A stretch of DNA of 64,000 bases from Roseibium aggregatum (GTDB lineage: Bacteria; Pseudomonadota; Alphaproteobacteria; Rhizobiales; Stappiaceae), in NCBI RefSeq assembly GCF_017309185.1, contig NZ_JAEKJZ010000006.1, forward strand, positions 372,001 through 436,000, read 5' to 3'. The translations under genes and the position numbers were made by a program. Positions 19,034-27,926 of this stretch are shown here, in pieces (position 1 is the stretch's first letter; each line of letters opens with the position of its first letter). The notes beneath the pieces are model-generated. The model was not told the origin of the DNA. It was given only the letters and a program-made list of their open reading frames with translations, and searched no databases.

Positions 19034-19082
19034 CCCAGGTTAATGGAGGCGGCCGGACTTTTCCACGCCTCGTTAACCTGGG
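19034..19082. terminator. Long imperfect hairpin after the DUF1223 gene
   Basis: CCCAGGTTAA (19034-19043) pairs with TTAACCTGGG (19073-19082), and an inner GAGGC/GCCTC extends the stem past a one-base bulge. It lies 20 bp after the stop codon. There is no following T-run, so it could be a processing or stability element instead of a classic terminator. The remaining ~250 bp to 19336 shows no convincing gene. Confidence 0.5.
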
Positions 19083-19335
19083 CTCCACCTGTCTTGCCGT
19101 TTCCACAGCGCGCTTCCCGCGTTTTCCCTTGAATATCTTTGCATTGGGGCTGACCGGCCGAGCGGCCCTTCGCCGCTCTTTCGCGGTGCTTGGGCCTTCT
19201 GAAGACGGGAAACCTTCACCCCCGAGAAGACGCGGGCCGACCTTCTTGTAATCTTGCGCCTTGTAACGCGCGTGAAAACTGGTACCCCTTGGCGCGCGGT
19301 TTGCCGATACGGAAGCGGCTGATCCAGGGGGCGGC

Positions 19336-20229
19336 ATGGAGCTGAAAAACAGACTGCGAATAGCGTTTGGCAGCATCGTCATCGGCGTGCTGGTGCTCGG
19401 CCTGAAAACCGGTTCCTATTTACTTACCGGATCGATTGCCCTTTATTCCGACGCGCTGGAAACGACGGTCAACATTGCGTCCTCGGTCGCGGCGCTCGCC
19501 GCAGTCTGGTTCGCGTCCAAGCCTGCCGACAGCAATCACCCATACGGGCACGACAAGGCCGAGTATTTCGCCGCAGTCCTGGTTGGCGTCATGATCGTCC
19601 TGGCCGCCCTGTCTATTTTCCGCGCCGCCTGGCTCGGCTTTACCGGCGATGAGAGACCCGAGTATTCGCTGGAGGGTATCGCCATGAATGTGGGCGCCAC
19701 CCTGATTAACGGGGTCTGGGCCCGCTTTCTGATCCGTCACGGCAAGACCGCGCGATCTCCGGCCCTGGTTGCCGACGGCAGGCATCTGATGACCGATGTC
19801 GTCAGCTCGGCGGGCGTGCTTGCCGGTTTTGTTCTGGTTCTGGTAACCGGCTGGAAGCTGCTCGACCCGGCCCTGGCGGTTCTGGTGGGACTGACAGTGC
19901 TCGGTTCCGGCTGGCAGCTGGTGAAGGAATCCGTCGGCGGTCTCATGGACGAAGCCGCGTCCTCGGATGTGCTCGACAAGATCCGCCTGCTGATTTCCGA
20001 ACACGGCGAAGGGGCGCTCGAGGCGCACGACCTGCGAACCCGGATCGCAGGGAAGTCGACCTTCATAGATTTCCACCTCGTGGTGCCGGGTGAAATGTCG
20101 GTCGAAGCCGCCCATGACATCTGCGACCGGATCGAGGAAGCGATTTCCGAAGACGTTCCGGGAGCGCGCATCACCATTCATGTGGAACCGGAACACAAGG
20201 CAAAACACGCGGGCATCGTGGTGCTTTAG
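19336..20229 (+). CDS. Cation diffusion facilitator (CDF) family transporter
   Basis: 297 residues. Six membrane helices in the first ~200 residues, with SDALETTVNIASSVAALAAV in helix 2 and HPYGHDKAEYFAA in the following loop, both CDF signatures. In helix 5, RHLMTDVVSSAGVLAG supplies the second metal-site residues. A cytosolic C-terminal domain (IDFHLVVPGEMSVEAAHDI; ARITIHVEPE) matches the dimerisation fold. It exports Zn, Fe, Co or Mn by proton antiport; the metal cannot be assigned from sequence alone. Confidence 0.93.
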   Translation: MELKNRLRIAFGSIVIGVLVLGLKTGSYLLTGSIALYSDALETTVNIASSVAALAAVWFASKPADSNHPYGHDKAEYFAAVLVGVMIVLAALSIFRAAWLGFTGDERPEYSLEGIAMNVGATLINGVWARFLIRHGKTARSPALVADGRHLMTDVVSSAGVLAGFVLVLVTGWKLLDPALAVLVGLTVLGSGWQLVKESVGGLMDEAASSDVLDKIRLLISEHGEGALEAHDLRTRIAGKSTFIDFHLVVPGEMSVEAAHDICDRIEEAISEDVPGARITIHVEPEHKAKHAGIVVL

Positions 20230-20252
20230 CAAGCGTTGAATTGTGTCAGGGC

Positions 20253-20738
20253 CTATTGGCCGCCCGGCGGCACCTGCGCCCCGGTTTCGTCGATCCAGCT
20301 CCAAAGCCTTGCGCCACCCCTGACCGTCAGAACCTTCGCCTTGCCGTTCCTGAAAGGAAAGGCATCCTCGTATCTGGCTGGAATGACGATCTCAAGGGTC
20401 TCGTCCACATAACCGATCAGGCCGTCCCGCGATACAAACCGGGCCAGACCTTCGCCCGCCGAGAAATAGTCCGGACCGTTGTCATAGATGAACGCACGAA
20501 TGAACTTGCCGGTCGGCGCAACGAAATAAAGGTGGTTGCCGCAAATCGCAGACCCCAATCCATGCGTATCCAGGTTCAACGCCGAAGCGAAGGCAGGAGG
20601 CAGCAAACCGTCTGAAACGCTCAATTCCTGTGGCTCTCCGTCCGGAAATTCCCGACACTCGAGTGTCTGTGCCCGAGCCGCCGTTCCCAAGATCACAAAG
20701 CAGAAAAACAGCGCGGTGGCGGGGCGGTTAAGGTGCAC
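20253..20738 (-). CDS. Exported WG-repeat protein
   Basis: 161 residues from GTG 20738, preceded by AGGGAAG about 7 bases away and starting a signal peptide (VHLNRPATALFFCFVILGTA-ARAQ). An in-frame ATG at 20966 would add 76 residues that overlap the divergent HAD promoter. The mature part carries KPG-like WG repeats (RDGLIGYVDETLEIVIPARY then EDAFPFRNGKAKV). No enzymatic motif. Probably periplasmic. Confidence 0.65.
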   Translation of the reverse strand: MHLNRPATALFFCFVILGTAARAQTLECREFPDGEPQELSVSDGLLPPAFASALNLDTHGLGSAICGNHLYFVAPTGKFIRAFIYDNGPDYFSAGEGLARFVSRDGLIGYVDETLEIVIPARYEDAFPFRNGKAKVLTVRGGARLWSWIDETGAQVPPGGQ

Positions 20739-20968
20739 GTCTGTCTTCCCTGCTTCAATGCTGTCGGGCTGCCAAGGCAGGTGAGCTGGATCTGATATTC
20801 CCTGTCGGGATTGCCGCAAATATCGGGACACCTTCACTCCACCGCACGAGAGGCCGCCTTCATTTTTGTCATTTTCTTTCCAAGGCAGATGGTTATACCG
20901 AAACGCGTCGATTATGTCCCTGGCATGGAAGGCCTGGCCGACGGCTCTCACTGGAAGGTGGAACATTT

Positions 20969-21652
20969 ATGAAATTCGAGGCGGTCCTGTTCGATTGCGA
21001 CGGTGTTCTGGTCGATTCGGAAAAGATCTATGTCGAGGTCGAACGGGAACATCTGGCCCGCGTCGGTCTTGAATACGGGCTCGACGAATATCTGGACCGT
21101 TTCCAGGGCCTCGGCAGTGGCGATTTCTGGGCCGCGATCGACCGGGACTACCGGGCGCTCGGCAAAGGCGGGCTTCCCGGCAGCTTCGCCACGGACCTGG
21201 ATGTCGCAACGATGCGTCGCCTCGAAACGGAACTTTCGGAGATTGCGGGGATCAAGCAGCTTCTCGAGGCGCATCGAGGCCCGCGCGCCGTCGCGTCCTC
21301 ATCCCGACTGCACCGGTTGATCCACAAGCTCCAGCACACCGGTCTCTATCCCTATTTCGAACCGCACATCTATTCCGGCGAGCAGGTAGAAAACGGCAAG
21401 CCGGCTCCCGACCTCTTTCTCTTCGCCGCGCGAGAACTGGGTGTCGATCCGTCCGCCACGCTGGTCATCGAAGACAGCGCGAACGGGGTCAAGGCCGGAC
21501 TTGCCGCGGGCATGACCGTCTGGGGGTTTGTCGGCGGCGGCCACACGCATAACGGCCATGCGGCGCAGTTGGAGGCGGTCGGAGCGCACCGGATTGTCGA
21601 CAGCCACGGCAATCTGGCAACCCTGCTGGGCACCGCCCTTTCAACCGAATAA
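20969..21652 (+). CDS. HAD-superfamily hydrolase (phosphatase/phosphomutase-like)
   Basis: 227 residues. Motif I FDCDGVLVDSE begins at residue 8, an alpha-helical cap follows, motif II is AVASSSRLHR, the motif III lysine lies in GKPAPDLFLFA, and motif IV is LVIEDSANGVKAG. The spacing is that of subfamily IA with a type-1 cap (GpH/PgmB-like). Substrate undetermined. ATG supported by GGAAGGTGG upstream. A strong hairpin at 21692-21713 follows. Confidence 0.88.
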   Translation: MKFEAVLFDCDGVLVDSEKIYVEVEREHLARVGLEYGLDEYLDRFQGLGSGDFWAAIDRDYRALGKGGLPGSFATDLDVATMRRLETELSEIAGIKQLLEAHRGPRAVASSSRLHRLIHKLQHTGLYPYFEPHIYSGEQVENGKPAPDLFLFAARELGVDPSATLVIEDSANGVKAGLAAGMTVWGFVGGGHTHNGHAAQLEAVGAHRIVDSHGNLATLLGTALSTE

Positions 21653-21691
21653 GCGCTGTTTGAGCCTGGATCCGCCAGCCGAAAAGAAAAG

Positions 21692-21713
21692 AGCCCGGGG
21701 TTGCCCCCGGGCT
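21692..21713. terminator. Bidirectional terminator between HAD and amtB
   Basis: AGCCCGGGG pairs with CCCCGGGCT around a four-base TTGC loop. On the minus strand it is followed by CTTTTCTTTTC, a good tail for amtB transcripts; on the plus strand the tail is TTCC. Confidence 0.7.
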
Positions 21714-21787
21714 TTCCAAGTTTGCGGTCTGAGCCAAAAGACCGCCTGGGAGATTCTGATTGAAAAGACCCGAAGGTCTTGAAATCC

Positions 21788-21816
21788 GGAGCACCCTGCC
21801 TCGGGCAGGGTGCTCC
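21788..21816 (-). terminator. 13-bp perfect hairpin at the amtB 3' end
   Basis: GGAGCACCCTGCC pairs perfectly with GGCAGGGTGCTCC around a TCG loop, starting 7 bp past the amtB stop. A smaller hairpin (AAGACC-CGAA-GGTCTT, 21767-21782) lies between it and the 21692 terminator, making a three-hairpin 3' end. Confidence 0.65.
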
Positions 21817-21822
21817 CGCTTG

Positions 21823-23163
21823 TTACATGCGCTGGGAGCCGACACCGAATTCCGGATAGGCTTCGACGCCGACTTCCACCTTGTCGAGGCCGATCGCTTC
21901 TTCTTCCTCGGAAACCCGGATACCCATGGTGACCTTGAGGACGTACCAGACGATGGCGCTGGCGATGAAGGTGAAGGCACCGTAAGCAACGATACCGATG
22001 ATCTGGGTACCGTAGGAGGCGTCGCCGTTGGACAGCGGCACGATGAAGGTGCCCCAGATACCGGCAATCAGGTGAACCGGGATCGCGCCGACGACATCGT
22101 CGATTTTCAGCTTGTCGAGCAGCGGAACCGCGAAGACGACAATCGCACCGCCGACACCGCCGATGAAGACCGTTGCCCACATGCTCGGAGCAAGAGGTTC
22201 GGCGGTAATGGAGACCAGACCGGCAAGCGCGCCGTTCAGGGCCATGGTCACGTCGACCTTCTTGTAGAGGATCTGGGTGAGGATCACGGCGACGACAACA
22301 CCGGAAGCCGCAGCCATGTTGGTGTTGGCGAAGATGCGGGAGACGTCGGTCACGTCACCGATGGAGCCCATCGCAAGCTGGGAAGCGCCGTTGAAGCCGA
22401 ACCAGCCGAGCCACAGGATGAACGTGCCGAGGGTTGCCAGCGGCATGGAAGAACCCGGGAACGGGTGAACGGTGCCGTCCGGCAGGTACTTGCCCTTACG
22501 CGCGCCGAGGATGATCGCACCGGCGAGAGCCGCCCAGCCACCGACGGAGTGCACGATGGTGGAACCCGCGAAGTCGGAGAAGCCCATTTCGGAAAGCCAG
22601 CCGGCGCCCCACTGCCAGGACCCGGAAATCGGGTACAGGATACCGGTCAGGATCGCGGTGAAGATCAGGAACGGCCACAGCTTGATACGTTCTGCAACGG
22701 TACCGGACACGATGGACGCGGTTGCCGCGACAAACACCATCTGGAAGAACCAGTCGGAAGCGGTGGAGTAACCGACGTCGAGGGCGTCGCCGCCGACCGG
22801 ATCGAAGGAGTACGGGCCGAAGGAGCCGATAAAGCCGCCGTCAACGCCAGTGTACATCAGGTTGTAGCCGGTGATCCAGAACATCAGACCGGCGACGGAG
22901 TAGAGAACGATGTTCTTCAGGCACTGCATCGACACGTTCTTGGAACGGACGAGGCCGGCCTCCAGCATGGCGAAGCCGGCAGCCATGAACATGACCAGGA
23001 AGCCACCGATGAGGAACAGCAGCGTGTTGAAAATGTAAGCAACTTCTGGAGAGACGGCGGCCGGAGCTTCCGGAGCGGCTGCGGTGTCTTGAGCAAGCAC
23101 CGGCAGAGCCATTAGGCTCAGGACAGCCAGCGACGCCGCGCCCTTGGCGACAAGTTTTTTCAT
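21823..23163 (-). CDS. amtB: AmtB ammonium transporter
   Basis: 446 residues. A cleavable signal peptide (MKKLVAKGAASLAVLSLMAL...AQD) is followed by eleven helices with FMAAGFAMLEAGLVR, DFAGSTIVHSVGGWAALAGA and the later HLIAGIWGTF carrying the pore histidine. It mediates ammonium uptake and is gated by GlnK. It starts 20 bp after glnK and shares its promoter. Confidence 0.97.
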   Translation of the reverse strand: MKKLVAKGAASLAVLSLMALPVLAQDTAAAPEAPAAVSPEVAYIFNTLLFLIGGFLVMFMAAGFAMLEAGLVRSKNVSMQCLKNIVLYSVAGLMFWITGYNLMYTGVDGGFIGSFGPYSFDPVGGDALDVGYSTASDWFFQMVFVAATASIVSGTVAERIKLWPFLIFTAILTGILYPISGSWQWGAGWLSEMGFSDFAGSTIVHSVGGWAALAGAIILGARKGKYLPDGTVHPFPGSSMPLATLGTFILWLGWFGFNGASQLAMGSIGDVTDVSRIFANTNMAAASGVVVAVILTQILYKKVDVTMALNGALAGLVSITAEPLAPSMWATVFIGGVGGAIVVFAVPLLDKLKIDDVVGAIPVHLIAGIWGTFIVPLSNGDASYGTQIIGIVAYGAFTFIASAIVWYVLKVTMGIRVSEEEEAIGLDKVEVGVEAYPEFGVGSQRM

Positions 23164-23183
23164 GATACGTTTCCTTACCTAAA

Positions 23184-23522
23184 TCACAGAGCTTCGGCGT
23201 CGGTTTCGCCGGTACGAATCCGGACAACCTGATCGATCGAGTAAACGAAGATTTTGCCGTCACCGATCTGACCGGTCTTGGCGGCGCCGGAGATCACTTC
23301 GACCACCTTCTCGACGGATGCACCGTCGACGGCGACCTCGATCTTCAGCTTCGGCAGGAAACTGACAGCATACTCGGTGCCGCGGTAAATCTCGGTGTGA
23401 CCTTTCTGGCGGCCATAGCCTTTGACTTCTGTCACCGTCAGCCCCTGGATGCCGATGCCGGTAAGAGCATCACGCACTTCGTCGAGCTTGAACGGCTTGA
23501 TGATGGCCATCACTATTTTCAT
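23184..23522 (-). CDS. glnK: GlnK-type PII signal protein
   Basis: 112 residues from ATG 23522 (MKIVMAIIKPFKLDEV); a GTG-class codon four residues upstream is ignored. T-loop KGYGRQKGHTEIYRGTEY places the uridylylation target at Tyr51. B- and C-loop residues (GKIFVYSIDQVVRIRTGE) are intact. GlnK binds AmtB and 2-oxoglutarate/ATP to control ammonium uptake. Linkage to amtB makes it GlnK, not the glnA-linked GlnB. Confidence 0.95.
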   Translation of the reverse strand: MKIVMAIIKPFKLDEVRDALTGIGIQGLTVTEVKGYGRQKGHTEIYRGTEYAVSFLPKLKIEVAVDGASVEKVVEVISGAAKTGQIGDGKIFVYSIDQVVRIRTGETDAEAL

Positions 23523-23677
23523 TGCTCGTTCCATTCCCCTTTTTAGCGCCCCTTCCCTTTGAAGAAGCTCGGCCGACCGCCCTGTAATTTGCCCGTTAAC
23601 GTCCCCTCTGGAAGGGTCTTGTCAGGTCTGTTGTTTGTCCACGAGGAGTGGTTTCAGGACGGTGTCGGCCCTTCCTA

Positions 23678-23693
23678 ATCAAAGACCGTGCCA
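23678..23693 (-). promoter_or_regulatory. Sigma-54 promoter for glnK-amtB
   Basis: On the minus strand TGGCACG-N4-TTGAT matches the -24/-12 consensus (TGGCACG-N4-TTGCW) with one mismatch. It lies about 155 bp upstream of glnK, giving a long leader. Nitrogen control by NtrC/RpoN is expected for this pair. The region to 23985 holds no supported gene. Confidence 0.75.
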
Positions 23694-23985
23694 ACTTCGC
23701 TTTTCGGAGAAGTAATTCGCGGTTTTCCGCCAATTAAAAGTGTTACGATGCTGTTAACACCACAAAGGTCGTGGTCCGGTTGGCGGTTTTCCAGGCAGAT
23801 ATTCAGCCTAATTTTTAAGCAAAAAGGTGTGTTTTGATCAAAAAGAGAGCATCTCGTCCGCCGGGGAAGATGTCGCATAAAAATGCGGCACCTCGCCGGA
23901 CAGGCGAGCCCGCACCCTTGGCGACACTTGTCCGTGAGGAGATCTGGAGGCTCGACCCAGGCGCTGCGGCCCGGGCCGTCCGGTT

Positions 23986-24537
23986 TCAGGCGGAAAACCC
24001 GTTGTCGGCGAGATAGGCCTGCTCTTCCGGTGTCGTTTCGCGGCCGAGCAGCTCGTTGCGGTGGGGAAAGCGGCCGAACCGCCGGATGACGTCCATGTGA
24101 ACCAGGGCGTAATGATAATAGTCCGTCACTCCGAGAGCACGGAACAGGTCGACCGACCTGTCCTGATCGGCCATATCCTCAGAGTGCTCAAAAGGAAGAT
24201 AGAAAAAGGCCCGCGCGTCCTTTGGAAAGGCCCGGTCAAATTGCCGGTCGAGGGCGTGTCTGGCGATGGCAAGCGCCTTTCCGTCGGCGGCAAAGGCTTC
24301 GGCCGTGTCTCTGTGGACGTTGCGCGACATCTGGTCGAGCAGCAGGATCAGCGCAAGGGCGCCGTCGGCGGTGTTCGCCCAATGATCCAGCCGGCCGTCC
24401 TTTGCCGCTTCGATGGACTCACCAAACTTGTCCCGACACGCCTGGTCGAAGCCGTCGTCCCTGGCAAACCATTTGGGAGCTCCGGCCTGCCACCAGAAAT
24501 CCAGAACATCCAGTGCTGTCACAAGCGTATCGGTCAT
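23986..24537 (-). CDS. DUF924 family protein
   Basis: 183 residues. Opens with VLDFWWQAGAPKWFARDDGFD and contains LILLLDQMSRNVHRDTAEAFAAD, then AFFYLPFEHSEDMADQ, all DUF924 hallmarks. The fold is a TPR-like all-alpha domain in the cytosol. Biochemical function of the family is not established. Monocistronic. Confidence 0.9.
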   Translation of the reverse strand: MTDTLVTALDVLDFWWQAGAPKWFARDDGFDQACRDKFGESIEAAKDGRLDHWANTADGALALILLLDQMSRNVHRDTAEAFAADGKALAIARHALDRQFDRAFPKDARAFFYLPFEHSEDMADQDRSVDLFRALGVTDYYHYALVHMDVIRRFGRFPHRNELLGRETTPEEQAYLADNGFSA

Positions 24538-24633
24538 GAGAATCGTCCAGGTTCCGTTTGCATCAAATCCAGAGTAAACCGTCTTACACCAACTTCAATC
24601 AGGGTTCGGGCCGGCGGGTCCGGAATAGCTCAG

Positions 24634-24864
24634 GTGAATGAAACGACGCTCGATCTGAAGGGGCTGAAATGTCCGCTTCCCGTGCTGAAGACGAGAAAGG
24701 CCATCGGCGGTCTCCTGGACGGCGATCGCCTGACGGTGCTGACCACAGACCCCATGGCTGAAATCGACATTCCTCATTTCTGCTCGGAAAACGGGCACAG
24801 GCTCGTCGAGGCCGAGCGCACCGAAACCGGCCATCGCTTCGTGCTCGCCAAGGGCGGCGGATGA
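24634..24864 (+). CDS. tusA: TusA-family sulfurtransferase
   Basis: 76 residues from GTG 24634 (VNETTLDLKGLKCPLPVLKT). The CPxP motif and small two-layer fold are TusA hallmarks; the Cys carries persulfide for tRNA thiolation or cofactor synthesis. The frame is open far upstream, but that part overlaps the divergent DUF924 gene and has no homology character. Confidence 0.9.
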   Translation: MNETTLDLKGLKCPLPVLKTRKAIGGLLDGDRLTVLTTDPMAEIDIPHFCSENGHRLVEAERTETGHRFVLAKGGG

Positions 24865-24988
24865 GGCGTTGGGGCTGACAGGGGCAAATCGCTAAAAAGG
24901 TAGACGCCGATCTGCCAACGCACCGGCCTCAATGCCGCGATCTCTTTCCCCTTCGTTCAAGAATCTCCGGTTCCGACCGCGCGGGCGC

Positions 24989-25285
24989 TCAAGACCGCCC
25001 GGCGATCCTGTCGATCTCGGCCGCCAGCGTCAGGTCCAGTTCGCTCAAGCCGCCGACGTCGTGGGTCGACAAGGTAACATCGACGGTGCGGTAGACATTG
25101 GACCATTCCGGATGGTGGTTCATTTTTTCCGCGGTCAGGGCGACTTGCGTCATGAACGCGAAGGCTTCGCGGAAGTCACGGAACCTGAAGGTTTTCGAGA
25201 TTGCTTCGCGGTCCTCGCGCAAATGCCAGTCCGGCAGAGCCTTCAACCCGGCGGCCCTGTCTTCCAGTTTCAGTCTTTCTACCAT
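24989..25285 (-). CDS. phhB: 4a-hydroxytetrahydrobiopterin dehydratase
   Basis: 98 residues. The active-site block EKMNHHPEWSNVYRTVDVTL, with the paired histidines, and FAFMTQVALTAE upstream are characteristic of pterin-4a-carbinolamine dehydratase. It recycles pterin cofactor after aromatic hydroxylation, or acts as a DcoH-like factor. No phenylalanine hydroxylase is adjacent. The ~125 bp between tusA and this gene are featureless. Confidence 0.92.
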   Translation of the reverse strand: MVERLKLEDRAAGLKALPDWHLREDREAISKTFRFRDFREAFAFMTQVALTAEKMNHHPEWSNVYRTVDVTLSTHDVGGLSELDLTLAAEIDRIAGRS

Positions 25286-25450
25286 TGGATCCTCCCTTGA
25301 TCGCCTTTCTGAATAGGAGATTCAGATGACGGTGCAAAGGCGGTGCGAGCTTTTGGTCTGCCGTATTCTGCCGCCAAGCGATCCTGTGGGTTCCTATTCG
25401 TTCCGCTTGGTATAAGGTCATGCTGACGGCGGTATTCCCGGAGACCTGAC

Positions 25451-25900
25451 TTGACCCACAGCGTCCTGTTCGTTTGCCTTGGCAACATCTGCCGCTCGCC
25501 ATTGGCCGAGGGTGTTTTTCGCGACCTTGTCGAAGATGCCGGGCTGGTGGAACGTTTTTTGATCGATTCGGCCGGTACGGGCGCCTGGCATACCGGCAAT
25601 CCGCCGGATCCGCGTTCGATCGAGATCGCCGCAACTTACGGAATCGATATTTCCAGGCAGAAGGCACGGCAGGTCCGCGCCGGGGATTTCGAACGTTTCG
25701 GTATCATCCTGGCCATGGACGGCAGCAACCTGAATACGCTGTGGGCACGAGACGAGGTCGGGAGCGCGGACATCCGCCTGCTGTTGGACGATCCGCCCAG
25801 GGACGTTCCGGATCCTTACTATGGCGGCACGGACGGCTTTGAGGAGGTTTACCGGCTGCTCCGGTTCGGATGCGAAACCCTCCTGCGCCGTCTGACTTGA
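25451..25900 (+). CDS. Low-molecular-weight protein-tyrosine phosphatase
   Basis: 149 residues from TTG 25451. The P-loop CLGNICRS gives Cys9-X5-Arg15 and the late DPYYGG supplies the general-acid Asp, so all catalytic parts are present. Could act on phosphotyrosine proteins, on sugar-nucleotide kinase partners, or as an arsenate-reductase relative. No Wzc-type kinase is adjacent. Confidence 0.9.
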   Translation: MTHSVLFVCLGNICRSPLAEGVFRDLVEDAGLVERFLIDSAGTGAWHTGNPPDPRSIEIAATYGIDISRQKARQVRAGDFERFGIILAMDGSNLNTLWARDEVGSADIRLLLDDPPRDVPDPYYGGTDGFEEVYRLLRFGCETLLRRLT

Positions 25901-25995
25901 TTAACCAAAACCGATGATCGCACCGGCGCCTTCATAAATCCGACTCAGATCCCGATGTATTGGTCAGGTTCAACTAGAAGAAATCTGGCGCGAAA

Positions 25996-26283
25996 ATGAA
26001 ACTTCTCTGGTGGTCTCTGGCAGCGGTGTTCATCGTTTTCGGACTGATAACGGTCTGGATGCCCATTCCCACCGGCGTTCCCCTCATGGCGCTCGGTCTG
26101 ATTGTCATCGTCGGCACCAGCCGCACCGCGGCCCGCTCTCTGCGCAGCCGCCGCCGAAACACCCCGAGGCTCAATCGCGTCATCACATGGGTTGAAGACC
26201 GCTCGCCCCTGCGTTTCGCCCGCATCCTGAAGCGCACCCGGCCGCGCACCGGCCACGTGCGGGAACCCGTCAACCCGCAATAG
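25996..26283 (+). CDS. Small membrane protein of unknown function
   Basis: 95 residues: two close hydrophobic helices (LLWWSLAAVFIVFGLITVW; GVPLMALGLIVIVGT) joined by a PIPTGVP turn, then a strongly basic tail (RSLRSRRRNTPRL; LKRTRPRTGH). Resembles PGPGW-type small membrane proteins, but I do not claim membership. It converges on the PAP2 gene, 8 bp apart. Confidence 0.7.
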   Translation: MKLLWWSLAAVFIVFGLITVWMPIPTGVPLMALGLIVIVGTSRTAARSLRSRRRNTPRLNRVITWVEDRSPLRFARILKRTRPRTGHVREPVNPQ

Positions 26284-26291
26284 ACTTCGTT

Positions 26292-27149
26292 TTATCTGTC
26301 CGACAACTTCCGGATTGCGTCGCGCAGGGACCGTTTGGCACGCACGCCCAGCCGGCGCATTGCCCTTTGCAGGCGCCGTCCCTTGATCGTGAACCACTCG
26401 TCCAGCTTGCGGTCGGTAACCAGCGGCGGGTCGTTCAGATAAAGCAGCCGGTACACCGCAAGGACGAGCAGCAGAGTGAGCCCCCAGGACAGCAGGGTGT
26501 CGGAAAGAAAATGCCCGCCGAAGGCAACCCGGTTGACCGAAAGCACCACGCAGAGCGGCAGCAGAAAGGAAAGCGCCGCTTTCCGCCAGGTTGCCGGCAC
26601 CAGAAACGCCAGCGACACCAGCCACATCCCGGCCGACGCTTCTCCGGAGACGAAGGAGCAGTTCTTGTCGCAGTAGTCGGTGATCTTCCAGACGGGCTGA
26701 TAAGGCAGGTCGCCGCCGAACTGTTCGACGTAACGCGGCCGGGGCCGCCCCCAATTGTCCTTGAGGATGGTGTTCACCAAAAGGCCCGGACCCAAGATAA
26801 GCGTCGTCAGCAAAAACACCGGCTGACGCAGGGGGAGAAGGGGCGGGCGTCCCGGAGCAAGCAGCTTCAGAAGAAGAACGCCGACGCAGACGATCGCCGT
26901 CACGCGGACGAGAAAAGGCCCCAGGTGCCTGACATCCCTGAGAAACTGCTTGTTTTGTGCCGCGAAGCCACTGCTCTCGAAATAAAACAGTCCGCTCGCA
27001 AGAAAATCAGTACCCGGAAAAATAAGGAAAAAGAGCGATACGAGGCAGATGTACAGGCAGACGGCGGCCATCGGATGCTGGATGCACCAACCGCTGGCTT
27101 TGCGAATTACAACCTTTGCACTATGCTTGCGCGAAATCGTCTGCTCCAT
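26292..27149 (-). CDS. PAP2-family lipid phosphatase with Glu in motif 2
   Basis: 285 residues, five to six helices. Motif 1 KDNWGRPRP fits KX6RP; motif 3 NRVAFGGHFLSD fits RX5HX3D; motif 2, normally PSGH, reads FVSGEAS, with Glu in place of the acid His. This resembles lipid A or phospholipid phosphatases of the LpxE/LpxF type in alphaproteobacteria, but substrate cannot be fixed. A CDKNC segment before motif 2 could form a disulfide. The C-terminal tail is highly basic. Confidence 0.8.
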   Translation of the reverse strand: MEQTISRKHSAKVVIRKASGWCIQHPMAAVCLYICLVSLFFLIFPGTDFLASGLFYFESSGFAAQNKQFLRDVRHLGPFLVRVTAIVCVGVLLLKLLAPGRPPLLPLRQPVFLLTTLILGPGLLVNTILKDNWGRPRPRYVEQFGGDLPYQPVWKITDYCDKNCSFVSGEASAGMWLVSLAFLVPATWRKAALSFLLPLCVVLSVNRVAFGGHFLSDTLLSWGLTLLLVLAVYRLLYLNDPPLVTDRKLDEWFTIKGRRLQRAMRRLGVRAKRSLRDAIRKLSDR

Positions 27150-27232
27150 GGCTGCTCTTTAACGCATTCGCAAAATTGATCCAATCGTTTCCTGCAAAGG
27201 CGGGCCGGTGTTCCGTTGTCGAAGAGTAATAT

Positions 27233-27898
27233 GTGCCTGAAGATCCTGCTCTTGCCACGCGCGCGGGAACGAATGTCGTGAACTTGCGTCGCGGCCAACC
27301 GCCCGTTGTTGAATTCTGGTATGAATTCGCCTCCACCTACAGCTATCTTTCGGCGATGCGCATCGAAACCCTGGCCAGCACGCTCGGCGTAACCGTTGCC
27401 TGGCGGCCGTTCCTGCTCGGTCCCATATTCAAGAAACTGGGCTGGAATACGTCGCCCTTCAATCTGCAACCCGCGAAGGGTCGCTACATGTGGCACGATA
27501 TGGAGCGGCAGTGCGAGCGTTACGGCCTTCCGTTTTCCTTGCCGGATCCTTTTCCGCAGCCAAGCCTTCTGGCCGCGCGCATCGCCCATGCCGGACGCTC
27601 CCAGTCCTGGATCGGGGCTTTCTCGCGGGCCGTGTTCATCGCGGAATTCGGGCAAGGCCTGGATATTTCCGATGAGGGCCTGATGGCCGATCTGCTGCTG
27701 GAAGCCGGCGCTCCGGCCAAAAGAGCGCTGCGGGACGCGAACAGCACGGAGACCAAGATCGGCCTGCGGGCGGCGGTTGCGGAAGCCGAACAGCACGGGG
27801 TTTTCGGCGCGCCGAGCTTCGTCATTCCGGGCGGCGAACTTTACTGGGGCGACGACAGACTGGAGCAGGCTCTGGAGACGGCAGTGCGCGCATGCTGA
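27233..27898 (+). CDS. DsbA-family 2-hydroxychromene-2-carboxylate isomerase-like protein
   Basis: 221 residues from GTG 27233; a GTG at ~27278 would trim 15 residues. The sequence VEFWYEFASTYSYLSAMRIE replaces the usual DsbA CxxC with S/T, and GVFGAPSFVIPGGELYWGDDRLE is the HCCA-isomerase/kappa-GST C-terminal block. Such proteins use glutathione in isomerase reactions of aromatic degradation, but orphan members are common. No naphthalene-pathway genes are nearby. Confidence 0.87.
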   Translation: MPEDPALATRAGTNVVNLRRGQPPVVEFWYEFASTYSYLSAMRIETLASTLGVTVAWRPFLLGPIFKKLGWNTSPFNLQPAKGRYMWHDMERQCERYGLPFSLPDPFPQPSLLAARIAHAGRSQSWIGAFSRAVFIAEFGQGLDISDEGLMADLLLEAGAPAKRALRDANSTETKIGLRAAVAEAEQHGVFGAPSFVIPGGELYWGDDRLEQALETAVRAC

Positions 27899-27926
27899 TG
27901 TTTCAAAAACGGCCCACGCGAAGCGC

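Noticed and set aside
19011..19382. 123-codon minus-strand frame after the DUF1223 gene
   Set aside because: It covers the hairpin at 19034 and the 5' end of the CDF gene and has no family features.
23834..24016. 60-codon frame between glnK and the DUF924 gene
   Set aside because: TTG start, no ribosome site, basic low-complexity peptide, and its end overlaps the DUF924 coding region.
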